NCBI RefSeq assembly: GCF_900176205.1
Contig: NZ_LT859959.1
Coordinates: 5,105,001 to 5,169,000, forward strand
Direction of reading: 5' to 3'
From: Bradyrhizobium sp. ORS 285
Lineage (GTDB): Bacteria > Pseudomonadota > Alphaproteobacteria > Rhizobiales > Xanthobacteraceae
Length of the DNA: 64,000 nt
Shown: piece after piece, positions 54,704 to 63,504 of the stretch
How the letters are laid out: the number at the start of each line of letters is the position of its first letter
Position numbering within the stretch: the first letter of the stretch is position 1
Translations under genes and position numbers: made by a program
The notes under the pieces: model-generated
The model's database searches: none
Seen by the model: only the letters and a program-made list of their open reading frames with translations
What the model was told of the DNA's origin: nothing

Positions 54704-56248
54704 TCACCCGATGTCGAACTTCACGCCCTGCGCCAGCGGCAGGCTACGCCCGTAGTTCACTGTGTTGGTGGCGCGGCGCATGTACGCCTTCCACGAATCC
54801 GAGCCTGACTCGCGGCCGCCGCCGGTCTCCTTCTCACCACCGAACGCGCCGCCGATCTCGGCGCCCGACGGCCCGATATTGACGTTGGCGATGCCGCAGT
54901 CGGAGCCGCGCGACGAGACGAACAATTCGGCTTCGCGCAGATCGTTGGTGAAGATCGACGACGACAGGCCCTGCGGCACTGCGTTGTGCAGCTCGATCGC
55001 GGCATCGAGATCGCGATACGGCATCACATAGAGGATGGGCGCGAAGGTCTCGCGCTCGACCGGCCCAGCCTGTGTGGCGATCTCGACCAGCGCCGGCCGC
55101 ACGTAGTAGGCATCCTCGAAGCCGCCGACGCTGACGCGCTCGCCACCGAACACGCGGCCGCCGTGATCCTTCGCAGCGCTCAGCGCATCCTGCATGGCGT
55201 CAAAAGCGCCGCGGTCGATCAGCGGACCGATCAGCGTGCCCTGCTCCAGCGGATTGCCGATCGCCACCGAGCCATAGGCCTGCTTCAGGCGCGGCACCAA
55301 CTGATCGTAGACATCGGCGTGGACGAACAGCCGACGGAGGCTGGTGCAGCGTTGACCGGCGGTGCCCATCGCGGCGAAGGCCACCGCACGCAGCGTGAGA
55401 TCGAGATCGGCGGTGGGCGTGACGATCGCGGCATTGTTGCCGCCGAGCTCGAGGATGGCGCGGGCAAAGCGGCCGGCGAGGCAGGCGCCGACCACGCGGC
55501 CCATCGCGGTCGATCCGGTCGCCGACACCAGCGGCACCCTTGCGTCGTCCACCAGCATCTCGCCCACGGCGCGGCCGCCGAGCAGCAGGCCAGCGAGCCC
55601 GTCCGGCGCCTCGCCACCCTCGCGGCGATAGCGGGCGATCGCCCGCGCCAGCAGCGCGTCGGTCGCCAGCGCCGTCAGCGGAGTCTTCTCGGAGGGCTTC
55701 CACACGACGCTGTTGCCGCACACCAGCGCAATCGCCGCATTCCAGGCCCAAACGGCAACCGGAAAGTTGAATGCCGAGATGACGCCGATCACCCCCAGGG
55801 GATGCCATGTCTCCATCATGCGGTGCTCGGCGCGCTCGGTCGCGATCGTCAGGCCGTAGAGCTGGCGCGACAGGCCGACGGCGAAGTCGCAGATGTCGAT
55901 CATCTCCTGAACCTCGCCGAGCCCCTCAGAGACGATCTTGCCGGCCTCGATCGAGACCAGGCGTCCGAGCGCCGCCTTGTTGGCGCGCAGCTCCTCGCCG
56001 AGCAGCCGCACCAGTTCGCCGCGCTTCGGCGCCGGCAGCAGTCGCCACTGCAAAAAGGCGCCATGGGCGCGGGCAATCAGCGCTGTGGCGTCCGCCTGCG
56101 TGTCATCGTGCAGCTGCGCCAGCACCTCGCCGGTGATCGGGGACCGCGCGGCACGCGGGCCGCCGCGCAGCCGCTCCGGGGCAACGCCGAGCGAGGTCAG
56201 GATACCGATCGTTTCGGTAGCGAGGCTGAGAGAATGTGCTTGCGCCAT
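54704..56248 (-). CDS. amaB: aldehyde dehydrogenase, antiquitin/ALDH7 type (L-piperidine-6-carboxylate dehydrogenase-like)
   Basis: A 514-residue NAD-dependent aldehyde dehydrogenase. Catalytic Cys301 is in GTAGQRCTSLRRL and the general base Glu267 in LELGGNN. The C-terminal ESGSDSWKAYMRRATNTVNYGRSLPLAQGVKFD is characteristic of the ALDH7/antiquitin group, which oxidises 2-aminoadipate semialdehyde in lysine/pipecolate breakdown. It could also act on other short semialdehydes. The ATG at 56248 follows GGAG. Stands alone; no aminoadipate partner is adjacent. Confidence 0.85.
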   Translation of the reverse strand: MAQAHSLSLATETIGILTSLGVAPERLRGGPRAARSPITGEVLAQLHDDTQADATALIARAHGAFLQWRLLPAPKRGELVRLLGEELRANKAALGRLVSIEAGKIVSEGLGEVQEMIDICDFAVGLSRQLYGLTIATERAEHRMMETWHPLGVIGVISAFNFPVAVWAWNAAIALVCGNSVVWKPSEKTPLTALATDALLARAIARYRREGGEAPDGLAGLLLGGRAVGEMLVDDARVPLVSATGSTAMGRVVGACLAGRFARAILELGGNNAAIVTPTADLDLTLRAVAFAAMGTAGQRCTSLRRLFVHADVYDQLVPRLKQAYGSVAIGNPLEQGTLIGPLIDRGAFDAMQDALSAAKDHGGRVFGGERVSVGGFEDAYYVRPALVEIATQAGPVERETFAPILYVMPYRDLDAAIELHNAVPQGLSSSIFTNDLREAELFVSSRGSDCGIANVNIGPSGAEIGGAFGGEKETGGGRESGSDSWKAYMRRATNTVNYGRSLPLAQGVKFDIG

Positions 56249-57345
56249 ATGCAACTCCGGATTTGTGCTGCGCGCCGGTGCGCGCGAGACGTCAGGATCG
56301 GTCCGTCGAGATGGCTCCCATCTAGATCATAATCCGCAGCAGTGCGAGTGCCGGGCGCTGGGCGATCGGCCGGTGGTGGCCAGGCGCTGGCAACTCGGCT
56401 TCCCCCTGGCAAGCCAGCTTCCAAAAGGCCTCTCGCCATTGCGCTTGAAATCCGACCGCAAGGGTCGACGCGTGTCCCATGGAGATCTTTGCTCCATCAT
56501 CAAATCTGACGGGTCGATGCCCTCTGGCACGATTTCCGTCCTCACGCACCGGTTCGATCCCGCGACGCTGAAGCGCCCGGGCTGATAGGATCGACGGTTC
56601 CTCGGAGGATCACGAGGGCGCAGGGAATGCCGGGCGCTGGCCGCAACCCATGGCCCGCCTGCAGCAAAAAAAGCAGGCGGCAGTCACCACAGGTTCAGCC
56701 GAACTCCGGCATTCCCTGCGCGATGGTCTTCACGCTTATATCGTGATCTCCCCGGTGTACGGCTCTTTAGCCCCCGTCGCCGTCGGGATCATCGCCCGAC
56801 AGCTTGGCGCCAGCGTCGCGGCGCCAGGACCACACGACTTCGCGTCCGCCGACTGCCGTTCGTCCGCGCACGGATATGCGCTGCGGCAAATCAGCGGCCA
56901 TCGCCTCCCCGCCTCACGTGTCGTGACGATCGCGATACGCCCCTCGTGGCGAAGCAGGATGGAGACAGTAAAGCATACTTTCTGGAAAAGCGAAAGCTAT
57001 TTTTGGGGGCCAGCCTAAGTGTCATGCGTCAGCCCAGAATGCAATCGGCCATGAATAGCCATGGATGGAGTATTACGCCTATCCGTCCGCAGCAAATCTT
57101 GAACGTCCCGTTGAGAAAATTACACAGATTGTTGGCCATGGCTTGGGGACGCGACCACGGCATCCGACGCGTGCAGAGAGCAAACGCCTGATGTCGTGGC
57201 ATGCATACACCCAGCCCTTTGGTTTCCCCCAAACGACTAGGATGAATGCAGACGCCCCTGTGGAAAACACACAAATGAAAAAATCGCGCTATTGCTTCGA
57301 TTCAACTAGAACGAGACGATACCCATATTGCTTGGGGGACGACCA
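56249..57345. other. 1.1-kb region without a supported gene, partly decayed repeat
   Basis: Frames here overlap on both strands and carry no family signal. 56655-56965 looks like a decayed dispersed repeat (listed separately). From about 56970 the sequence becomes AT-richer and leads into the island genes; the last 100 bp should contain the promoter of the lipoprotein gene. Otherwise I see nothing. Confidence 0.5.
56655..56965. repeat. decayed dispersed Bradyrhizobium-type repeat
   Basis: It begins with a CCGCCTGC/GCAGGCGG hairpin around an A run (56655-56680), then continues through GAACTCCGGCATTCCCTGCG to CGTGACGATCGCGATACGCC and CTCGTGGCGAAGC. From memory, this order of segments recurs in many Bradyrhizobium genomes, where it is often mis-called as short proteins ending VTIAIRP. 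No open frame here looks real. Confidence 0.45.
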
Positions 57346-58344
57346 ATGCGTTTCTCAGTTCTTGGATTTGCGGTGCTTCTCGCTGGGTGCGGCACTAACG
57401 CAGACATAGGGAATCCATTTATTGAAAAGGTCAGCGCCTTCAGCACAGCGCTATCTGCGCAAGACAGTTTAGAAATCGACCTTATGAAGGACTTTGCACG
57501 CAAATCCGAACAACTCAGATTCATATCTTATGACACTTACTCGTGCGGCGACCCAGACGACAAGGTCGTACAAGACCTTGAGAACTATTACCGCAACGCG
57601 AGCATTCGTTTTCGCAAAACGGACTATTCCGTTCTCCTTGAAGCCCGGACCGACATAAGATCGAAAGATGCCATACTAGCTGCCCTCGCGAGCTATGGAG
57701 ATTTAATCTCGGATATCTCAAAGCAATACAAGGCAATCGACACCACAATTGCAAAAGCAGATAAGGTGATAGATACCTTCAAAAGCTCAGAACTAATTCC
57801 CGAGGCATCTCTTGTGCTGGGGGGCCTAAAATCCGTCATCACTATTGCGCAGACAATTGAAAGATATACCGCTGAGACCGCCATTCGCACCGCAGCTGTA
57901 TCGATGAGCGCACCGCTGTCGCAGACATTGAAAGCTCTCAGCAAGAAAAAGACGCTACTTTCCCTCACCGGGCCCGAAGCCTTGGCATTTAGCTATTGGG
58001 ATTCCTGCGCACTTGAACGCCTTCGGTTCATTCGCGACTACTATCCATCCATTCTTACAAGGACGGAAGCAAAGCAGAAGGAAATACTGAAAATGCACTT
58101 AGGCGGCACAACTCGCACGAGCGTAATTGACTTCGCCAGAGAGTATTCGGCCTACCTAAGCGAAAGAGAGGGTTTCGTTGGACGACGGCCAGACTACCTT
58201 AAGCTACTTAAACAGATAGCCGACGCAAACGCGGAATTAATAAATCTGTCCGGCAACGACCTACTCGACGTTGCGAACAACATCGGCACCATGACTACGT
58301 CGATCGCCAAAGCGTCAAATGATCTGCGCAAGGCAGGCTACTAA
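57346..58344 (+). CDS. novel lipoprotein with long helical body
   Basis: A 332-residue protein I do not recognise. The signal peptide ends in a good lipobox (FAVLLAGC, Cys15), so it should be membrane-anchored. The rest looks mainly alpha-helical, with heptad-like stretches (SKQYKAIDTTIAKADKVID, LSQTLKALSKKK, LKQIADANAELINLSG) and no known domain. TTGGGGGAC precedes the ATG at 57346. Base composition is clearly AT-richer than the rest of the window, which suggests recent transfer. It is 31 bp upstream of the GIY-YIG-like gene, probably in one transcript. Confidence 0.75.
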   Translation: MRFSVLGFAVLLAGCGTNADIGNPFIEKVSAFSTALSAQDSLEIDLMKDFARKSEQLRFISYDTYSCGDPDDKVVQDLENYYRNASIRFRKTDYSVLLEARTDIRSKDAILAALASYGDLISDISKQYKAIDTTIAKADKVIDTFKSSELIPEASLVLGGLKSVITIAQTIERYTAETAIRTAAVSMSAPLSQTLKALSKKKTLLSLTGPEALAFSYWDSCALERLRFIRDYYPSILTRTEAKQKEILKMHLGGTTRTSVIDFAREYSAYLSEREGFVGRRPDYLKLLKQIADANAELINLSGNDLLDVANNIGTMTTSIAKASNDLRKAGY

Positions 58345-58375
58345 AGAGTTCAGATCACTTTTTGTGGATATACGA

Positions 58376-58903
58376 ATGACTTCCGCTCCCTTTCACGTGT
58401 ACGGGCCATATCCGATAGACAGGACCAACGTGTTTTCCAGCAAGTGGCAATCCGAAGCTTGGGAGGCGGTGAATGACGAAGCGCCCGACCTCCCATACGC
58501 TCGGGGCGCCTACTTATTTTCGCTGCGAAACAAGAGCAACTATAAACCTTTGTATGTTGGTATCACCCACCGACAGGATTTTCGAAGAGAGGTGCTCAAC
58601 AAGAACAATCTCCTCAAAATCTCACACGATTGGCGCGCGATGAGGGGTACCATTTGTCTCCACTTACTAGCAAAGCCTAAGACGTCGCACAGCGGCTTTT
58701 CGACGAGAGTTACGGCTGATGAACTGCGCTGGCTAGAGGTGATGCTGATATTTTCTGGCCGAAAGAAGAATCCGGAACTTTTGAACAAGAAACATATGAG
58801 ATTTCTCGACTCTGTTCAGATCCAAGATGTGACGAGCAGCGAAAGACCCCGGGGCAAGCGGCCAGAGCGCGTAAGCAGCTTTATGAATGCCGTCGATTGG
58901 TAA
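58376..58903 (+). CDS. GIY-YIG-like domain protein
   Basis: A 175-residue protein. RGAYLFSL...KPLYVGITHRQDFRREV resembles the GIY-(X)n-YIG core with the following Arg. DELRWLEVMLIFSG...PELLNKKH could supply the catalytic Glu and the later Asn of that fold. The remainder is unlike anything I know. GIY-YIG proteins are nucleases of repair, mobile elements and defence. It follows the lipoprotein gene by 31 bp; both share AT-rich composition. Start at the ATG at 58376; an earlier overlapping start is less likely. Confidence 0.6.
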   Translation: MTSAPFHVYGPYPIDRTNVFSSKWQSEAWEAVNDEAPDLPYARGAYLFSLRNKSNYKPLYVGITHRQDFRREVLNKNNLLKISHDWRAMRGTICLHLLAKPKTSHSGFSTRVTADELRWLEVMLIFSGRKKNPELLNKKHMRFLDSVQIQDVTSSERPRGKRPERVSSFMNAVDW

Positions 58904-59238
58904 TTTATAACTGGATTAATTGGCTATCGCGTCATTCGCGACAGTTGGTAAATTGCACGGATTCGCCAATTTTGAAGCCAATCACGAGAGCTGGGCTTCT
59001 TTTTTGATGATACCGGTCGCCTCATTCCGCGGCGTCTTCATCGGAGAGGACGGCCAAATGCGGGCGATAAAGTTTTCCGTCCGAGACCTACGGACCTGCG
59101 ACTATCGATACTCCCTGTGCGAAGAGATCTCGCCAATCAACTCCGTACTCGGACTTCGAAGCCGCGGTGTGCGACAAAGTCGTGAACCGCAGATCGGAAC
59201 ATTCTCCTCGGCTCACGAGCCGCGTGTCCCGCACCGCG
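58904..59238. other. AT-richer stretch after the GIY-YIG gene
   Basis: It contains one candidate short frame (58920-59249, listed separately) and otherwise nothing identifiable. It marks the right border of the island before normal GC-rich genes resume. Confidence 0.4.
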
Positions 59239-59249
59239 TCACTCCGTAG
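58920..59249 (+). CDS. possible short island protein (weak)
   Basis: A 109-residue frame from a TTG with no clear ribosome site. The first 75 residues (KLHGFANFEANHESWASFLMIPVASFRGVFIGEDGQMRAIKFSVRDL) read like a protein, while the tail (RGVRQSREPQIG...) looks like run-on into the convergent gene, whose end it overlaps by 11 bp. It may be a truncated third gene of the island or chance. Confidence 0.25.
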   Translation: MAIASFATVGKLHGFANFEANHESWASFLMIPVASFRGVFIGEDGQMRAIKFSVRDLRTCDYRYSLCEEISPINSVLGLRSRGVRQSREPQIGTFSSAHEPRVPHRVTP

Positions 59250-59796
59250 ATGCCGTCATCGCCACCCGCTCCGCAAGCTCCTCGATCGGGCGTTCGCCGT
59301 CGAGGCGCAGCACGGGACATGGCAGCGTGGCCAGCCACGCCTCGTGCTTCGCGCGCGTACGGCTGATGGTGTCGCCCTCATCGTAAGCAGCGGCCCAGGC
59401 GACGAAGTCCTCAGTGTCGCGATGGCGCGCGCCGCCGGGCGCAACGGCTGCAGCACCGTAGCGCGTGGCTTCGCGAATCCGGACGCGCTGCAGCCGGAGC
59501 TCCTTGGCGATGGTGATGAAGACGACGAGGTCGAAGTAGGAGATCAGCGGATCGCCCCAGGCTGACAAAGATCCGCTCAGCACCCAGGCGGGACGCGGCA
59601 CGAACATGTCGGCCATCAGACGAAGCCGCTCGGACGCCGGCCGCATGTCGACATAGGGCGGATCGGTGGGCTTCCAGAAATAGTCGTCCGTGTCGTGATG
59701 CGGGATGGCGAGCAGCGAGGCAACGCGGCGGCCGAGCGTGGTGGTCCCAGAGCCGGAGGCGCCAGTGATGTGAATGCGACGGGGCAAGGCGATCAA
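59239..59796 (-). CDS. P-loop kinase-like protein (FlaR/adenylate kinase-like)
   Basis: A 185-residue P-loop protein. Walker A GASGSGTTTLGRRVA begins near residue 12, followed by LLAIPHHDTDDYFW and a lid-like region (REATRYG...RDTEDFVAWAAAYDEG). This is the pattern of small AAA/topology-modulation or adenylate kinase-related proteins whose substrate is not known. No ATG is present before the P-loop; the TTG at 59796 is the longest start, so the exact N-terminus is uncertain. Divergent from the acetyltransferase gene. Confidence 0.75.
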   Translation of the reverse strand: MIALPRRIHITGASGSGTTTLGRRVASLLAIPHHDTDDYFWKPTDPPYVDMRPASERLRLMADMFVPRPAWVLSGSLSAWGDPLISYFDLVVFITIAKELRLQRVRIREATRYGAAAVAPGGARHRDTEDFVAWAAAYDEGDTISRTRAKHEAWLATLPCPVLRLDGERPIEELAERVAMTASTE

Positions 59797-59889
59797 CGCT
59801 TGTCGGCCGGTCGTGGCCAGCAGGATTTTGATGAAGCTCCGTCCATGTTACAGTGCTCGCTCGTTGGTCGGCAACCGAGGAGCCTGATC

Positions 59890-60663
59890 ATGGTCGACCT
59901 CTCGAACGCGCTCAGCCGCTCGCTTTGGCAATCGATCCTGCGTGAGGCACGGTCGAGCGCGGCTGCCGATCCCGTGTTCGGCCGCGCCCTGTCGGCTGCA
60001 GTCCTGGACCATCCCGATCTCGGCAGCATGATCGCTCACCAGATCGGCGCACGGCTGGGCAGGGGTGATGCCGAACGGGTGCGGCTTTCCCGCATCGCCC
60101 GGGACGCGCAGCATGCTGCGCCGGCCCTGGCCGACGCGGCGGCGGATGATCTTCGCGCGATCGCGGCGCGCGATCCCGCCACCACGGCACTGCTGCCGCC
60201 GCTGCTGAACTACAAGGGCTATGTCGCACTGCAGGCCTATCGCGTCTCGCATTGGCTCTGGACGAACGAAAGGCCTGATCTGGCGCTGCTGCTGCAGGCG
60301 GAGTCCTCGACCTGTCTCCAGGTGAGCATCCATCCCTCGGCCCGGCTTGGAGCCGCTGTTTTCCTCGACCATGCCACCGGCATCGTCATCGGCGCCTATG
60401 TGGATGTTGGCGATGACGTCACCATTCTGCAGAACGTCACGATCGGACGGCAGGATGCGCTGCCCGGCCGCGCGCCGCGGATCGGCCGGGGCGTGCTGAT
60501 CTCCTCGGGCGCGACCATCCTGGGCGACGTCAGCGTCGGCGAGTTCGCCAAGATCGGCGCCGACGCGCTGGTCACCCGCGATGTCCCCGCCGGCTGCTCC
60601 GCTGTCGGCACGCCGGCGCGGCTGACGAACTGCCCGCAGACACCTGCACCCGCCGGAGCCTAG
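59890..60663 (+). CDS. serine O-acetyltransferase-like protein (hexapeptide family)
   Basis: A 257-residue acetyltransferase. The N-terminal helical domain (WQSILREARSSAAADPVFGRALSAAVL) and C-terminal left-handed beta helix (IHPSARLGAAVFLDHATGIVIGAYVDVGDDVTILQNVTIG, RIGRGVLISSGATILGDVSVGEFAKIGADALV) match CysE, which makes O-acetylserine for cysteine synthesis. DHATG carries the catalytic Asp/His. The typical GGTG after the VTLG stretch is replaced by RQDALPG, so it may be a divergent paralogue. The ATG at 59890 is preferred; an ATG at about 59845 is possible. Confidence 0.8.
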   Translation: MVDLSNALSRSLWQSILREARSSAAADPVFGRALSAAVLDHPDLGSMIAHQIGARLGRGDAERVRLSRIARDAQHAAPALADAAADDLRAIAARDPATTALLPPLLNYKGYVALQAYRVSHWLWTNERPDLALLLQAESSTCLQVSIHPSARLGAAVFLDHATGIVIGAYVDVGDDVTILQNVTIGRQDALPGRAPRIGRGVLISSGATILGDVSVGEFAKIGADALVTRDVPAGCSAVGTPARLTNCPQTPAPAGA

Positions 60664-60701
60664 CTCGCAGCGGCACAGACGAGACCAGTCCGCGCGACGG
60701 A

Positions 60702-61478
60702 TCACACGGCGCTGGTCCGCCCTGCACTGCCGTGAGCAGCCGACGAGCCGCAGGTGCACGCAGGTCCAGTGCTGTCCTCGTACTCGTCGTGCAGACGGAC
60801 CCAGTCCGAGAGGTTGCCACGGCCGGTCTCGTTGCGGCCCTTGGGCGTGAGGTCGAGATAATGATAGGCGCCGATCAGGGGATCGCCGCCGCGCGAGCGA
60901 ACCTGGAAGGTGCAGAAGATGTCGCCGGCCTCGTCCTTCGTGAACACGGTGAGGCCGGGAAGCTCGTGCGTTCCGCGCCGCAGCGGAGCAAAGTTGTAGA
61001 TCGCCTGTTCCGTCGCGATTTGCTCGTCGGAGAACGAAACCTGGAAGTCGAAATTGAAGTCGCTGCCCTCCGACGACACCCACTCGAACGCCCAGCCCAT
61101 GCGCGCCTTGAAGGGGAGAATCTCGGCGAGCGGCGCGCGCGACACGGCGACCAGGCTGACGTCATGATGACGAAGATGCTGGTTGGCGCCGTCGATATGG
61201 TCGCAAAGGAAGCTGCAGCCGGGACAACGGTGCGGATCGCCCGGCGCCATCATGAAATGATAGATGATCAGCTGGCTGCGACCCCGAAACAAGCCATCAA
61301 GGCTGCAGGGGCCCTCTGAGGCCTCGAACACGTAGTTCTTCTCGACCCGCAGCCAGGGCAACGCCCGACGGGCAGCCGCCAAGGCATCGCGCCGCCTCAT
61401 GAAGGCCTTTTCCTCGGCCAGGTGGGCACGGTGCGCTTCGGTCCATTCGGCTACGGTCACGATCCGGGGAGCGGCCAT
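60702..61478 (-). CDS. DUF899 family thioredoxin-like protein
   Basis: A 258-residue protein of the DUF899 family, related in fold to thioredoxins. VTVAEWTEAHRAHLAEEKAFMRRRDALAAARRALPW at the start, then HRCPGCSFLCDHIDG with a CxxC site, FNFDFQVSF and VFTKDEAGDIFCTF...YHYLDLTPKGR. The C-terminal 20 residues are Cys/Ser-rich. The ATG at 61478 has GGAGG 8 bp upstream and is preferred over the ATG at 61493. Function unknown. Convergent with the acetyltransferase gene. Confidence 0.85.
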   Translation of the reverse strand: MAAPRIVTVAEWTEAHRAHLAEEKAFMRRRDALAAARRALPWLRVEKNYVFEASEGPCSLDGLFRGRSQLIIYHFMMAPGDPHRCPGCSFLCDHIDGANQHLRHHDVSLVAVSRAPLAEILPFKARMGWAFEWVSSEGSDFNFDFQVSFSDEQIATEQAIYNFAPLRRGTHELPGLTVFTKDEAGDIFCTFQVRSRGGDPLIGAYHYLDLTPKGRNETGRGNLSDWVRLHDEYEDSTGPACTCGSSAAHGSAGRTSAV

Positions 61479-61709
61479 GTCGGGATCCTCCATTGTCCGG
61501 TCGAAGGACGATCGAGCCACACCCCGTCCGACATCGGTCGTCCGCTTTTCCTCTCTGCCTAAGGTCTGACGGAGGTTGCGGCCATCAGCCCTTGCCCATT
61601 GCCGGTTCCGCGGGGCAGCGTCAGACCTTTGGCGCAATCGGCACCGTATTATACCGAATTGCGTGGACGAACTGATCCGACGATTGATCTCGTGAGTTGT
61701 GGGATCGTG

Positions 61710-61898
61710 ATGTCAGACGTGTCAAAGACGAACAATAGCCTTTTCAGCGGCAATCGGGCCGATCCGCCGCCATGCCGGAAATGCGGTCAGCCCGCGGGGC
61801 CTCTGCTGAGCATCTTGAACCCGCGCACGGGCGACGCGGAGCGCATGTTCAAGTGCGCCGCCTGCGGAGTTCTGAACTGGATGGAACCCGGTCGTTAA
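61710..61898 (+). CDS. small zinc-ribbon protein
   Basis: A 62-residue protein with PPCRKCGQPAGPLLSILNPRTGDAERMFKCAACGVLNWME: two CxxC pairs 30 residues apart, a zinc ribbon. I recall such short proteins as frequent in Bradyrhizobium, function unknown. Start at the ATG at 61710; longer in-frame translation lacks family character. Confidence 0.7.
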   Translation: MSDVSKTNNSLFSGNRADPPPCRKCGQPAGPLLSILNPRTGDAERMFKCAACGVLNWMEPGR

Positions 61899-61972
61899 AC
61901 GCGACGGCGATCGGTCGGAGGAACCGATCGACCTTGGCCCCCGAAGCCTGGCGGTGCGGCCGCGCGGGCCGC

Positions 61973-62380
61973 TCAGCGCGGCCCGTGCATGAAGGCCTGC
62001 ATCTCCTCCGGCGTCAGCTTGCCGTCCTTGTTGCTGTCCATCGCCTTGAAGATGCGCTCATGCGCCGCCTGGAATTCCTGCAGCGAGATGGTGCCGTCGC
62101 TGTCGGTATCGACCAGCGCGAACACCATGCGCATCATGGCCGGCGCCATGGCGCGCCCGCCCATCGTGCCTCGCCCCATCATGCCCGGCATCTGCCCCAT
62201 CATGCCGCTGCCCATCATTCCACCCATCATTCCGCCCATGGGCGAGCCGCCGCCCGGGGTCATCGAAGGTGTCGTCTGCTGATCCGGCGAGGGCGTCGTC
62301 TGCCTCTGCGCCAGCGCTGCGGCCACGCCGCCGGCGAGCAACAAAGCGGAGATCGTAAGTCCCAAGATCGGTCGGCGCAT
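61973..62380 (-). CDS. exported EF-hand protein with Met/Gly-rich segment
   Basis: A 135-residue exported protein. A signal peptide (residues 1-24) is followed by a Thr/Pro/Gln stretch and then a Met/Gly-rich segment with repeated GGMM/GMMG units. The C-terminal half holds two EF-hand loops: DTDSDGTISLQEF and DSNKDGKLTPEEM. Ca2+ binding in the periplasm is expected; the Met-rich part may bind copper, which is a guess. Start at the ATG at 62380 after GGAGG. It is 71 bp downstream of the MscS gene on the same strand. Confidence 0.85.
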   Translation of the reverse strand: MRRPILGLTISALLLAGGVAAALAQRQTTPSPDQQTTPSMTPGGGSPMGGMMGGMMGSGMMGQMPGMMGRGTMGGRAMAPAMMRMVFALVDTDSDGTISLQEFQAAHERIFKAMDSNKDGKLTPEEMQAFMHGPR

Positions 62381-62451
62381 GGAAGCCTCCTCGAATGCGT
62401 CATCACGGCGCGACAATCCTGCCTGGCCGCGATCGATCCTATCGCCGCCCT

Positions 62452-63408
62452 TCACGTTTTCATGCCGTCGGAGGCGCCCCGCACGAGCGTCACCGGCGGC
62501 AGGCCGACGATCTCGAAGGTCGACGAGGCGATGTCGATCCCGCTGGCTTCGAACTCGGCCAGGATCTCACGGCTGATGGCGTCCTTGAGGCGGCGCACCG
62601 ACAAGGCATCGGCCAGGAAGCGCAAGGTCAGCTCGATCCAATTGTCCGTCAGGCGAATGAAGACCACGGGATCGACCTCGGCGCTGCGGACGAAATAACG
62701 CGCATGCATCTGCGCCAGCGCCTCGGCGCCGAGACGCGCCTGCGTGGCCGCATGCCGTTCCGCCGCCGCGAGCAGGATCTGCTCGGCCTTGGCCCGATCG
62801 GCCCTGTAGCCGATGGGGATGCGGATCTCCTCCCAGATGAAGGGAAAGTCGCGCGTGTAGTTGTAGATCGGCTCGTCGAAGATCTTGTCATTGGTGACGG
62901 TGACGATGCGGCCTGTGAACTGGCGGCTGCGCACCCACACCGCGGGCTCCGCCGACTGCACGTCGGGCGGCTCGCCCATCTCCATGATGGTGGTCTGGAT
63001 GAAGCCGAGCGCGATGACGTCGCCACGCACGCCGCCCATGGTGATGCGGTCGCCGACCGAGAAGGTGCGGCCGCGCAGGATCACGAGATAGCCGGCAATC
63101 GAGGTGATCACCTTCTGGAGCGCAAACGCAAGGCCCGCGGTGATCAGCCCCGCCGCCGTGGTCAGCCGCGCCGGATCGTCGAACCAGACTGAGAGGATGC
63201 TGAGGATCAGCAGAACGGCGATGGTCAAGCTCGCGGCCTGATGGCTCCAGAACGCGGCGCGCTCATGGTGGCGCTGCAGGAAGAACGAGATCGCAAGCGT
63301 GGCGATGCGGCGCAGCAACAGCGCGGCGAGCACCAGCACCACGGTCAGAATGAGCTTCTTGCCGTTCTCGGCGTTGAGGCCGATCAGCGGGACACCAAAC
63401 AGATCCAT
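62452..63408 (-). CDS. MscS-family mechanosensitive ion channel
   Basis: A 318-residue inner-membrane channel. Two N-terminal hydrophobic segments are followed by the MscS pore helix and beta domain: AGLITAGLAFALQKVITSIAGYLVILRGRTFSVGDRITMGGVRGDVIALG, and FTGRIVTVTNDKIFDEPIYNYTRDFPFIWEE. The C-terminal domain is mixed alpha/beta. It would open under membrane tension to relieve osmotic shock. ATG at 63408. Spaced 96 bp from the ZIP transporter gene. Confidence 0.9.
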   Translation of the reverse strand: MDLFGVPLIGLNAENGKKLILTVVLVLAALLLRRIATLAISFFLQRHHERAAFWSHQAASLTIAVLLILSILSVWFDDPARLTTAAGLITAGLAFALQKVITSIAGYLVILRGRTFSVGDRITMGGVRGDVIALGFIQTTIMEMGEPPDVQSAEPAVWVRSRQFTGRIVTVTNDKIFDEPIYNYTRDFPFIWEEIRIPIGYRADRAKAEQILLAAAERHAATQARLGAEALAQMHARYFVRSAEVDPVVFIRLTDNWIELTLRFLADALSVRRLKDAISREILAEFEASGIDIASSTFEIVGLPPVTLVRGASDGMKT

Positions 63409-63504
63409 GTCGTTCCGGCCTGTTCCTCGCACGTCTGAGCGGAAGACAAGATCTGCCGGCAAGCGGGCGTTCCAACGCGGCGCGCAGCTTGTGCCAGGAA
63501 CGGC

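Noticed and set aside
56322..56549. Short minus-strand frames after the aldehyde dehydrogenase start
   Set aside because: Two overlapping frames of similar size, no ribosome site, no family signal.
58368..58380. Half-copy of the nicotinate palindrome (TACGAATGA) at the GIY-YIG start
   Set aside because: The left arm is absent and the match overlaps a start codon in unrelated AT-rich DNA; treated as chance.
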